From a virus, in the IMG/VR virus record IMGVR_UViG_3300046755_000050, positions 1 to 52,968 of that record: a stretch of 52,968 nt of DNA. The stretch is one strand, 5' to 3'. Each line of letters opens with the position of its first letter. Position 1 is the stretch's first letter. The position numbers and the translations under genes are program-made. Shown piece after piece: positions 24,405 to 31,099 of this stretch. Below the pieces are notes generated by a model. The model saw nothing but the letters and a program-made list of their open reading frames with translations, ran no database searches and was not told where the DNA came from.

Positions 24405-24550
24405 GAATTTCTACGCCGTTTGTGTTTTGTATATATATTATTACTACAAGGCGGTTCATAAGTCCTTGTAGAGGTGTAGGAAAAGGTGTTTAGGCACCTT
24501 TGAAATCGGTGATGTTTGCCAGTTTAACTCCGTGAAAAAACGAAACTGGC
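24405..24550 (+). ncRNA. Structured intergenic RNA with four stems
   Basis: No ORF fits this region. P1: CTACGCC (24411-24417) with GGTGTAG (24473-24479), 7 bp including one G-U, extendable to 10. Inside it, P2: CTACAAGG (24444-24451) with CCTTGTAG (24464-24471), 8 perfect bp, loop CGGTTCATAAGT. P3: AAAGGTG (24482-24488) with CACCTTT (24495-24501). P4: GCCAGTTT (24518-24525) with AAACTGGC (24543-24550), continuing through a 5-nt bulge into CGT/ACG closed by GAAAAA. It could be a riboswitch-like leader or a free small RNA, because a late promoter lies between it and hsp20. It does not match a tRNA. Confidence 0.7.
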
Positions 24551-24561
24551 GCTTGAAATTA

Positions 24562-24569
24562 TATAAATA
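24562..24569 (+). promoter_or_regulatory. Late promoter upstream of hsp20
   Basis: Perfect TATAAATA immediately after the structured RNA. Predicted +1 near 24575 leaves a leader of about 64 nt. Confidence 0.7.
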
Positions 24570-24585
24570 GTTATTATATAATATA

Positions 24586-24634
24586 TGAACGCCTTATAGG
24601 GTTCAGAAAATAAACTTTGCTTAACAAAAGGAGG
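24586..24634 (+). promoter_or_regulatory. hsp20 leader hairpin and strong ribosome binding site
   Basis: TGAAC (24586-24590) pairs with GTTCA (24601-24605), with CC/GG stacking inside after a one-base bulge. AAAGGAGGT (24627-24635) lies 4 nt before the ATG and is the strongest Shine-Dalgarno in the window. The same TGAAC can instead pair with the P2 loop of the upstream RNA. Confidence 0.5.
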
Positions 24635-24638
24635 TTAT

Positions 24639-25091
24639 ATGACCAATACAAAAGCACTATCTATTTTCAATCAATTAAGACCATTATCAGTAGGATTTGA
24701 CGACATGTTCGATCATTTCGAATCTATGTTTGATCACCCTACAGTTAATTATCCACCATACAATCTAGTTAAGACAGGTACTCATCAATTCGATATTGAG
24801 ATCGCTCTTGCAGGTTTCAATAAAAAAGATATTGAAATCACTAGTGAGAACAATATATTAACTATCGAATCAAAAGTTAAATCTGTTGTTGACGATTCAG
24901 TAGGTGTTGATAAACCAAAAGATCAGGCAATGATTCATAAAGGTATTTCAAAAAGATACTTTAAAAGATCGTTCACTATTGCTGATGATGTTGAAGTTAA
25001 AGGTGCCGAGTTAAAAGACGGCCTGTTAAAAGTATCAATGGAGAAAATTATTCCAGATGCTAAAAAACTAAAAACCATTAACATTAAATAA
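24639..25091 (+). CDS. hsp20: Small heat shock protein Hsp20
   Basis: 150 residues. Alpha-crystallin domain from about 45 to 140: YNLVKTGTHQFDIEIALAGFNKKDIEI, then NNILTIESK, RYFKRSFTIADDVEVKGAELKDGLLKVSMEK. This is the IbpA-like class; the N-terminal FNQLRPLSVGFDDMFDHFE also resembles IbpA. It holds unfolding proteins in solution. Hsp20 is a common accessory gene in T4-like marine phages. It has both a late promoter and a strong ribosome site, so high late expression is expected. Confidence 0.93.
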   Translation: MTNTKALSIFNQLRPLSVGFDDMFDHFESMFDHPTVNYPPYNLVKTGTHQFDIEIALAGFNKKDIEITSENNILTIESKVKSVVDDSVGVDKPKDQAMIHKGISKRYFKRSFTIADDVEVKGAELKDGLLKVSMEKIIPDAKKLKTINIK

Positions 25092-25101
25092 AAACCTAGA
25101 T

Positions 25102-25123
25102 AGGGCGGCCATTTGGCCGCTCT
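25102..25123 (+). terminator. Hairpin after hsp20
   Basis: AGGGCGGCC pairs with GGCCGCTCT over 9 bp (one G-U) around ATTT. No T run follows; the sequence goes straight into a TCTAAATA late-like element. Confidence 0.7.
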
Positions 25124-25128
25124 AAATA
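25121..25128 (+). promoter_or_regulatory. Weak late-like element before the sulfotransferase gene
   Basis: TCTAAATA has two changes from the late consensus, overlaps the 3' arm of the hairpin, and would start transcription about 2 nt before the ATG at 25136. Confidence 0.35.
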
Positions 25129-25135
25129 ATATATT

Positions 25136-25867
25136 ATGACACAAGGACGATCATATGTTATTAACTCAAAAGAAAAATGGATTTACAATGTAATTCCTAA
25201 AAATTGTTGTAGTAGTATAAAACTTTCAATAAGAGACAATTTATTTAAAAATTTTCCTGAATCAAAAGAGATAAAATATGATACTGATAATTTAGAATTA
25301 GTTTATGAGATTACTGCTGATCTTCATGTAAATTTTGAACAGACATTTGCTCCACATAAGATATACATATCACCAGAATTAAACAAATCAATTGAAAGTT
25401 TAAATATTAACTTAGAAGAATATTATAAGTTTACAGTTGTTAGAGATCCTTTTGCAAGATTTTCTTCCTTTTTTATTGACAAGATTCTTAATTCAAAATA
25501 TTATCCTAGATATAGAAAATTAAATAGATGGCTTCATGTTATAAATTCCGATGAAACAGATGAAAACAAACTACTACAAGTTTTAATTATATTAGATAAT
25601 GAAAGTAACGAAAAAAGAGAAGAACACACTAAGTCACAAACTTGGTTGATGGATTTAAAAAATATCAAATACGATAAAATTTTAAGAGTAGAAAATATAA
25701 ATGAAGACTTTGAATCTATTAGAGAAAAATATAACTTTAATCCTTTGAAAAAAATGAATAAAACATTTAAGGATCCTAAAGTATTAGAGTTATTAAACAA
25801 ACATAAAGATAGGATTCTTTCAATATACAAAGATGATGTTGAGTTATTGACAAAATTAAAATTTTAG
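25136..25867 (+). CDS. Sulfotransferase family 2-like protein
   Basis: 243 residues. The 5'-phosphosulfate-binding loop is IPKNCCSSIK (20-29), equivalent to the PKxGxTS motif, and the 3'-phosphate-binding motif is VVRDPFARFSSFF (101-113). These mark PAPS-dependent carbohydrate sulfotransferases. The remaining C-terminus (NPLKKMNKTFKDP) is consistent with the family. The acceptor is unknown; a cell-surface glycan or phage-modified molecule is possible. The gene lies between hsp20 and rubrerythrin, and no Shine-Dalgarno is visible before the ATG. Confidence 0.8.
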   Translation: MTQGRSYVINSKEKWIYNVIPKNCCSSIKLSIRDNLFKNFPESKEIKYDTDNLELVYEITADLHVNFEQTFAPHKIYISPELNKSIESLNINLEEYYKFTVVRDPFARFSSFFIDKILNSKYYPRYRKLNRWLHVINSDETDENKLLQVLIILDNESNEKREEHTKSQTWLMDLKNIKYDKILRVENINEDFESIREKYNFNPLKKMNKTFKDPKVLELLNKHKDRILSIYKDDVELLTKLKF

Positions 25868-25875
25868 TGTATAAT
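25847..25875 (+). promoter_or_regulatory. Sigma70-type promoter of the rubrerythrin gene
   Basis: TTGACA, 17 bp, TATAAT: perfect consensus. The -35 lies within the end of the sulfotransferase gene. Leader of about 27 nt with AGGAG. Confidence 0.9.
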
Positions 25876-25908
25876 AACAAACAATTTACATAATAGGAGA
25901 AATATATT

Positions 25909-26334
25909 ATGAGTGATTTAAAAGATACAAAAACAGCACAAAATTTAAGAGCTGCTTTTCAAGGCGAAAGTGAGGCAAATAGAAGATACCTTTACTTTGC
26001 ACAAAAGGCAGATATTGAAGGTGCGAATGAGGTTGCTTCTGTATTCAGATCAACTGCTGAAGGTGAAACTGGCCATGCTCATGGTCATTTAGAATACCTT
26101 GAAGAAGTTGGCGATCCTGCAACAGGAGAACCGATGGGTAACACAGAGCAAAATCTTCAATCAGCAATCAAAGGTGAAATACACGAATACACTGATATGT
26201 ATCCAGGTATGGCTAGAACTGCTAGAGAAGAAGGTTTTGATGAAATTGCAGACTGGTTTGAGACACTTGCAAAAGCAGAAAAATCTCATGCTGGTAAATT
26301 TCAAAAAACATTAGACGCCTATAAAGGTGAATAA
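25909..26334 (+). CDS. Rubrerythrin diiron protein
   Basis: 141 residues, a four-helix ferritin-like domain. Diiron ligands are visible as E20 (GESEAN), E53-x-x-H56, E90 (GEIHEY) and E124-x-x-H127. The usual C-terminal rubredoxin domain with its Cys pairs is absent, so this is the short, rubredoxin-lacking type. The likely role is peroxide or oxygen detoxification during infection. It has a perfect consensus early promoter plus a ribosome site, and a hairpin just downstream, so it looks like a single-gene unit. Confidence 0.92.
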   Translation: MSDLKDTKTAQNLRAAFQGESEANRRYLYFAQKADIEGANEVASVFRSTAEGETGHAHGHLEYLEEVGDPATGEPMGNTEQNLQSAIKGEIHEYTDMYPGMARTAREEGFDEIADWFETLAKAEKSHAGKFQKTLDAYKGE

Positions 26335-26338
26335 TTAT

Positions 26339-26361
26339 GTGGGTGGCGATTTGTCACCCAT
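26339..26361 (+). terminator. Hairpin after rubrerythrin
   Basis: GGGTGGC (26341-26347) pairs with GTCACCC (26353-26359), 7 bp with one G-U and extendable by two pairs, loop GATTT. It abuts the next promoter's TTGACA. Confidence 0.65.
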
Positions 26362-26388
26362 TGACAAATTAAAAAAATGTGATATAAT
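26361..26388 (+). promoter_or_regulatory. Sigma70-type promoter, leaderless, for the DUF3310 gene and gene 45
   Basis: TTGACA, 16 bp, TATAAT. The predicted +1 is the A of the ATG at 26395. It is also the nearest promoter for gene 45. Confidence 0.85.
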
Positions 26389-26394
26389 AATATT

Positions 26395-26658
26395 ATGAAA
26401 TTCAGTGAAGATAAAATTTTAAAAGAAGTCCAAGACTATATTAAATCAACATACGGTCAACATTACTCCTCTGGTAAAGAGGGTATTCAGACATTAGATT
26501 TATTAAAGTCTATTGGAATTAAAAGTGATTTTTGTTTAGGTAACGCTATAAAATATCTTAGTCGTTATGGCAAAAAAAATGGTAAAAATCGTAAAGACTT
26601 GCTTAAGGCAATTCATTACATTGTACTATTATTAAATAATGAAGGAGAAAATAAATAA
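26395..26658 (+). CDS. DUF3310-like small protein
   Basis: 87 residues. The signature HYSSGKEGIQTLDLLKS...FCLGNAIKYLSRYGKKNGKNRKDLLKAIHYIVLLL matches DUF3310, a small phage family sometimes annotated as a nucleotide-kinase-related protein of unknown function. It directly precedes the sliding clamp gene: the stop and the gene 45 ATG overlap by one base (TAATG). Expression from the leaderless early promoter suggests a replication-time role. Confidence 0.8.
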   Translation: MKFSEDKILKEVQDYIKSTYGQHYSSGKEGIQTLDLLKSIGIKSDFCLGNAIKYLSRYGKKNGKNRKDLLKAIHYIVLLLNNEGENK

Positions 26659-27323
26659 TGAAAATAAGTGATAACACAGTTAGTATCTTAAAAAACTTTT
26701 CAGATATTAATAACAATATACTTTTCAAACCAGGTAAAAGTATTTCAACAATGTCAACTATGAAAAACATCATGGCAAAGGCAGATGTTGAGGAAGAGTT
26801 CGAACAAGAATTTGGTGTATATGATTTGCCAGAATTTCTAAGAGCAATCGACTCATTCAAAAAACCAGTTCTTAAATTTAACGGTGCTGCTAATCTAAAA
26901 ATAAATGATGAAGGTACTTCTTTATCAGCTAGATATGCATTTGCTGATAAATCAACTTTGGTTACACCACAAAAAGAAATTAACATGCCAGATCAAACAG
27001 TTTCTTTCACTTTAAAAAATAGTGATTATGAATCTGTAAAAAGATTATATACTAATCTAAGTCTACCTGATATTGCATTTATAGGTGAAAAAGGTAAAAT
27101 CAAATTAGTTGCGTTAGATAAGAAAAATAATAACTCTAACGAAACATCAATTACAGTTGGTGAAACAGATGTTGATTTTACTGCTTACATCAAGGCAGAG
27201 AATATGAAAATTATTCCTGGTGAATATGATGTTGCATTGTCTAAGGCTAAGATCGCACATTTCATAAACAAACAAGTAAAAGTTCAATATTGGATTGCTT
27301 TAGAAGCAGATAGTGTATTTTAA
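26658..27323 (+). CDS. gp45: Sliding clamp gp45
   Basis: Trimeric processivity clamp of the phage polymerase, also a co-activator of late transcription with gp55; 221 residues against 228 in T4. Recognisable from MKISDNTVSILKNFSDINNNILFKPG at the start, FGVYDLPEFLRAI, and the C-terminal half (DFTAYIKAENMKIIPGEYDVALSKAKIAHF). It starts the classic 45-44-62-regA-43 replication cluster, here interrupted by a glycosyltransferase. AAGGAG lies upstream within the preceding gene. Confidence 0.94.
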   Translation: MKISDNTVSILKNFSDINNNILFKPGKSISTMSTMKNIMAKADVEEEFEQEFGVYDLPEFLRAIDSFKKPVLKFNGAANLKINDEGTSLSARYAFADKSTLVTPQKEINMPDQTVSFTLKNSDYESVKRLYTNLSLPDIAFIGEKGKIKLVALDKKNNNSNETSITVGETDVDFTAYIKAENMKIIPGEYDVALSKAKIAHFINKQVKVQYWIALEADSVF

Positions 27324-27327
27324 ATAG

Positions 27328-28668
27328 ATGAGTTTATTTGTTGAAGAACAAATAAAACCCAAAAAAACTATCAGAATTTTAGTATATCCAAATATTACAT
27401 TTGGTAAAGACTTAGAAAAAGATAGTTACATACAAGTTATTAAAAAGCAAATATCTCTTTTAAACTCTATACGAGACGACTTGTGGTTTTATTTGATATT
27501 ACCTAAGGAAGTTCCATCTTTACAATTTGATAATGTAAGTCAATTGTATTTAGATTTGCCGACTCATCCTCCTACAATGAGAGTTCATTTTGATACAAAG
27601 GCAATTAAGTCTTTATGTTCAAAAGACCTTGATTTTGATTTGGTAATGTCACATCTTCCAGAACATACCTGTGAATTAAAAAATGTTTTGTATAATGTAA
27701 CACAACATATTCCAAAATTCTTTGGATATTGCCATTGGTTTGATTTGAAAAAAGTTGCTAACTGGCCTATGAATAGTTTTAGAAAAAACATTGTAGGCCT
27801 ATTAGAAATGGATAGATGTTATTTAAATACTCAATCTCAAAAGAATCTTGTTTTAGAAGAAGCAAAAGAAACTTTTAGTGATGATACAATAAAAAGATTA
27901 GATAAAATCTTAACAGTACAACATTTAGGTGTGGATAAAAAAGATATTATTAACACTGTAAAAAAAGTAAAAGAAAAAATTATTGTATTTAATCATAGAC
28001 CTGATACTTATAAACACTATAAAGAATTTCTACAGGTTTGTGATAAGTTATATAAACAAAGACAAGATTTTAAAGTATGGGTTCCTCTATCAAGTAAACC
28101 AGATAGGGATTATATTATTACTGATAGTGGAGACAAAGATTTTTACTATAAGAAATTACAAGAATGTTATATAGGATATTCTCCTAAACAAACTTATGGT
28201 GGATGGTCTGTTGCAACAACAGACGGAATGATGAATGGTGTTCCGTATTTAATGTATGATGCTGATTATTATAGAGAACTTTGGAATGAAGGTGCATTTA
28301 TAAAAAATGATAATGAGTTAATAGATAAATTAAATTTTTATTTAGATAATGAAGATCAAAGAAATAAATTGGCAAAAGAAAGTTTACAATATATTAAAAC
28401 TGAATTAGTCTTTAAAAATGAAATAGAACAAATGAGTAATTATATAAATGAGTTATATAACAAATTACCACTTGTTAAAAAAAGTGAAAAATTAAAAGAA
28501 ATGACTTCTTGGATAAAAGAAGAAGGAAGTCTTTCTAAACAAGAAATTATAAACCGTTTAGGATGGGGAGTTGGTATTAAGTGGACACAATATCGCCACA
28601 CATTATTGACTAATCCTAACATTTATGATACAATGAGTAAAAATCCAATATACAATTGGGTTAAATAA
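27328..28668 (+). CDS. GT-B-fold glycosyltransferase-like protein
   Basis: 446 residues. The C-terminal half has the group-1 glycosyltransferase layout: IVFNHRPDTYKHYKEFL near 216, a strand-loop VWVPLSSKPDRD, then YGGWSVATTDGMMNGVPYLMYDADYYREL near 285-320 with the Gly-rich donor site and acidic residues. The final 50 residues are an added helical segment (LSKQEIINRLGWG). It sits between the sliding clamp and the clamp loader, 5 nt after gene 45, so it is made with the replisome. Modification of DNA bases (as by T4 glucosyltransferases) or of glycans is possible; the substrate is unknown. Confidence 0.7.
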   Translation: MSLFVEEQIKPKKTIRILVYPNITFGKDLEKDSYIQVIKKQISLLNSIRDDLWFYLILPKEVPSLQFDNVSQLYLDLPTHPPTMRVHFDTKAIKSLCSKDLDFDLVMSHLPEHTCELKNVLYNVTQHIPKFFGYCHWFDLKKVANWPMNSFRKNIVGLLEMDRCYLNTQSQKNLVLEEAKETFSDDTIKRLDKILTVQHLGVDKKDIINTVKKVKEKIIVFNHRPDTYKHYKEFLQVCDKLYKQRQDFKVWVPLSSKPDRDYIITDSGDKDFYYKKLQECYIGYSPKQTYGGWSVATTDGMMNGVPYLMYDADYYRELWNEGAFIKNDNELIDKLNFYLDNEDQRNKLAKESLQYIKTELVFKNEIEQMSNYINELYNKLPLVKKSEKLKEMTSWIKEEGSLSKQEIINRLGWGVGIKWTQYRHTLLTNPNIYDTMSKNPIYNWVK

Positions 28669-28683
28669 ATTGAGGAATATATT
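28656..28683 (+). promoter_or_regulatory. Possible weak promoter before gene 44
   Basis: TTGGGT, 16 bp, TATATT, with predicted +1 next to the ATG at 28689. The -35 is poor, but the spacing repeats the leaderless pattern seen elsewhere. Confidence 0.3.
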
Positions 28684-28688
28684 ATATT

Positions 28689-29633
28689 ATGAGTGACTTT
28701 TTATGGGTCGAAAAATATCGACCAAAGCGTATTGAAGATTGTATATTAAGTGAAGACTTAAAAAATACTTTTTCAAAGTTCTTAAATCAAAACGAGATTC
28801 CAAATCTTCTCCTTTCAGGCACAGCAGGTACGGGCAAGACAACAGTTGCTCGTGCCTTATGTGAAGAATTAGGTTGTGATTATATCATAATCAATGGTTC
28901 AGATGAAGGTAGACATATTGATACATTAAGAACGACAATTAAAAACTTTGCATCCACAGTATCTTTAGACGATACAAAAAATCATAAAGTTGTTATAGTT
29001 GATGAGGCAGATTATATGAATCCTGACTCAGTTCAACCTGCATTAAGAAACTTTATGGAATCGTTTCATAAGAATTGTAGATTTATTTTTACTTGTAACT
29101 TTAAAAACAAAATCATACCTGCGTTACATAGTCGTTGCACAGTTATTGATTTTCGTATTACAAATGGTCAAAAAGTAAAAACAGCACAGGCATTGCTTAA
29201 AAGACTTGGTAATATACTTGACGATGAAAGTATCGAGTATGATAAAAAGGTACTTGCCGAGTTGATACAAAGACACTATCCAGACTTTAGAAGAACGATC
29301 AATGAATTACAAAGATATTCTGTAAGAGGTAAGATTGATAGTGGCATACTTGTATCATTGTCTGAAATTAACAATAAAGAGTTAGTGAAGTTGTTAAAAG
29401 AAAAACGATTTACCGATATGAGAAAATGGGTTATTCAAAACTTAGATCAGGATCCGTCTTCTTTATTTACGGCTATCTATGATATTCTTTATAAGTCACT
29501 TCATCCACAATCGGTACCAGCTGCTGTATTAACAATTGCTGACTATCAATACAAATCTGCTTTTGTGGCAGACCATGAGATCAATATGGTCGCATGTTTA
29601 ACCCAAATTATGGCTGAATGTAAGTTCAAATAA
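28689..29633 (+). CDS. gp44: Clamp loader ATPase subunit gp44
   Basis: AAA+ subunit that loads gp45 onto primer-template; 314 residues against 319 in T4. Walker A is GTAGTGKT (44-51), Walker B VIVDEADYM (102-110), and the SRC motif LHSRCTV near 147-153 completes a clamp-loader active site. The N-terminus WVEKYRPKRIEDCIL is typical. It pairs with gp62 encoded slightly downstream, separated by two very small genes. Confidence 0.96.
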   Translation: MSDFLWVEKYRPKRIEDCILSEDLKNTFSKFLNQNEIPNLLLSGTAGTGKTTVARALCEELGCDYIIINGSDEGRHIDTLRTTIKNFASTVSLDDTKNHKVVIVDEADYMNPDSVQPALRNFMESFHKNCRFIFTCNFKNKIIPALHSRCTVIDFRITNGQKVKTAQALLKRLGNILDDESIEYDKKVLAELIQRHYPDFRRTINELQRYSVRGKIDSGILVSLSEINNKELVKLLKEKRFTDMRKWVIQNLDQDPSSLFTAIYDILYKSLHPQSVPAAVLTIADYQYKSAFVADHEINMVACLTQIMAECKFK

Positions 29634-29641
29634 AACTCAAA

Positions 29642-29785
29642 ATGACTACCAAGAAAAAACATAATCCATTCGCTTGTGAATTGAGACAAACTAAATACAA
29701 GCAAAGAGTTGTAAAACCTAAGAAAGGTAAAGGTTCTTTCAAAAGAAAAACAAAAGAAGACGAAGATTGGAGTGGAATAGTATAA
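29642..29785 (+). CDS. Small basic hypothetical protein between 44 and 62
   Basis: 47 residues, very Lys/Arg-rich (HNPFACELRQTKYKQRVVKPKKGKGSF...). It starts 8 nt after gene 44, and its stop overlaps the next ATG (TAATG). Similar short HNPFA...QRVVKPKKG proteins occur beside the clamp loader in marine T4-like phages, as I recall. The charge suggests nucleic-acid binding. Confidence 0.6.
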   Translation: MTTKKKHNPFACELRQTKYKQRVVKPKKGKGSFKRKTKEDEDWSGIV

Positions 29786-29937
29786 TGGCACGAAGAACAT
29801 TTTTGAGAAAACTCATCGTAAGATGTAGAATGTTTTGGGCTGACGTGAGAGGTCATCATGGTAAAGTTTGGGATTATGAACCAGGCGATTACTATATGGG
29901 TTCACACAAAGGACATAAAAAACACGAAAAACATTAA
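29785..29937 (+). CDS. Small basic His-rich hypothetical protein
   Basis: 50 residues, basic with a His/Lys-rich tail (GSHKGHKKHEKH) and a central WDYEPGDYYMG. Its ATG overlaps the previous stop, and gene 62 starts 2 nt after its own stop, so it is fully embedded in the clamp loader operon. Function unknown. Confidence 0.6.
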   Translation: MARRTFLRKLIVRCRMFWADVRGHHGKVWDYEPGDYYMGSHKGHKKHEKH

Positions 29938-29939
29938 TA

Positions 29940-30338
29940 ATGATTGAATATAAATTAGGTGATTACTTAAATGCCATCAATTGGTCTAAGATAAACTTAC
30001 TTGATGGTGATGATATAGTATGGGAAAAGAAGTTTGCTCCATTTATTATTAATCGTTGTTTATCACAACACGTTGATACAATAATGATGGCAAATGAAAT
30101 GAATCAAAGACACGGCCTTCCTAAAAGGTTGCAATTTCATTTTTTACTAAATAGTATTCGTAAGAGAAAAAGATTTGGTGGTAAGTGGATATCTACCTCT
30201 AAATCTAAAAACTTAGAGTATGTAAAAGAATATTATGGTTATAGTAACATCAAAGCTAAACAGGCCTTAGACATACTTGATAATAAACAATTGAAACTTA
30301 TCAAAGAAAAACTTGATAAGGGTGGGAGAAGAAAATGA
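29940..30338 (+). CDS. gp62: Clamp loader small subunit gp62
   Basis: Non-ATPase partner of gp44; 132 residues, shorter than T4 (187) but similar in size to marine relatives. Recognised from YLNAINWSKINLLDGDD, WEKKFAPFIINRCLSQHVDTIMMANEMNQRHGLPKRLQFHFLLNSIRKRKRFGGKW, the conserved collar-interacting region. The last codons overlap the regA start by 4 nt, so expression is coupled. Confidence 0.88.
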   Translation: MIEYKLGDYLNAINWSKINLLDGDDIVWEKKFAPFIINRCLSQHVDTIMMANEMNQRHGLPKRLQFHFLLNSIRKRKRFGGKWISTSKSKNLEYVKEYYGYSNIKAKQALDILDNKQLKLIKEKLDKGGRRK

Positions 30339-30763
30339 GTGAAGGACTTAAATGGTCGCCTGACAGTATGTTAGAGGTTACCCTTAAACAACCCGATGAT
30401 TTTCTAAAAGTAAGAGAGACACTTTCCAGAATAGGTGTGGCAAGTCGTAAAGATAAAACTTTATTTCAAAGTTGTCATATACTACACAAACAAGGAAAGT
30501 ATTACATAGTTCATTTCAAAGAGTTATTTGCTTTAGACGGCAAACAAGCAACACTAGCTGAAAACGATATACAAAGAAGAAACACAATATCAATCTTATT
30601 ACAAGATTGGAATTTGATCTCTATCGTTAAACCTAATGAAGCAGAAAACAAAGCACCATTATCTCAAATAAAGATAATTGCTTTTAAAGAGAAGAGCGAA
30701 TGGAACTTACAGGCGAAATATAACATCGGTAAGAAAATAAATAAAGACGAAACAACTGAATAA
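30335..30763 (+). CDS. regA: Translational repressor RegA
   Basis: Binds the translation start region of many early messages and represses them; 142 residues against 122 in T4, with an extended C-terminus. Matches include LEVTLKQPDDFLKVRETLSRIGVASRK, TLFQSCHILHKQGKYYIVHFKELFALDGK and QRRNTISILLQDWNLISIV. In T4 it targets AUG-adjacent sequence. In this genome many starts have no leader, so the operator positions must be different or lie downstream of the AUG. Confidence 0.93.
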   Translation: MSEGLKWSPDSMLEVTLKQPDDFLKVRETLSRIGVASRKDKTLFQSCHILHKQGKYYIVHFKELFALDGKQATLAENDIQRRNTISILLQDWNLISIVKPNEAENKAPLSQIKIIAFKEKSEWNLQAKYNIGKKINKDETTE

Positions 30764-30771
30764 AGGATATT

Positions 30772-31065
30772 ATGATTAAATTATATAGACTCACAACAGG
30801 TGAGGACGTGATAGGAACGTTTGAAGAAGAAACAGATTTATACGAACACATAAAGAAACCTTATGTATTGATTCCAATGCAAGGGCAACCAGGACAACCT
30901 ATGCAAATAGGATTTCATTCTTACTTGCCATATTCAAAAGATGAAATAGTAAAGATCAAAAAAGTAAATATTGTTTGTGATTCAAATCCAACAGAAAACA
31001 TAATCGAAGCATATCAAAAAAATACTGGTGCGATTGTTACACCTAAAAAATCAATTATTACCTAG
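30772..31065 (+). CDS. Small beta-barrel (Sm-like) hypothetical protein
   Basis: 97 residues. LYRLTTGEDVIGTFEEE, then IKKPYVLIPMQ and KKVNIVCDSNP, resembles the N-terminal domain of the protein at 13468 (LRLVTGEELCCVI), with five or so beta strands. AAAGGA lies before the ATG. The TAG stop touches the -35 of the polymerase promoter. No catalytic motif; binding function is a guess. Confidence 0.6.
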   Translation: MIKLYRLTTGEDVIGTFEEETDLYEHIKKPYVLIPMQGQPGQPMQIGFHSYLPYSKDEIVKIKKVNIVCDSNPTENIIEAYQKNTGAIVTPKKSIIT

Positions 31066-31094
31066 TTGACTTTTTTACATTTCTGTGTTATAAT
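31066..31094 (+). promoter_or_regulatory. Sigma70-type promoter of gene 43, leaderless
   Basis: TTGACT, 17 bp, TATAAT. Predicted +1 is at the gene 43 ATG (31100), and there is no Shine-Dalgarno. Confidence 0.85.
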
Positions 31095-31099
31095 ATAAT

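Noticed and set aside
24444-24471. Loop GGTTCATAAGTCC considered as a tRNA T-arm
   Set aside because: The stem is 8 bp with a 12-nt loop, no acceptor stem or anticodon arm can be formed around it, and no CCA-like end is present.
24405-24550. Glutamine (glnA-type) riboswitch
   Set aside because: Some similarity in GGTTCA, but the conserved downstream half that should pair with it (a GGAACG-type segment) is missing.
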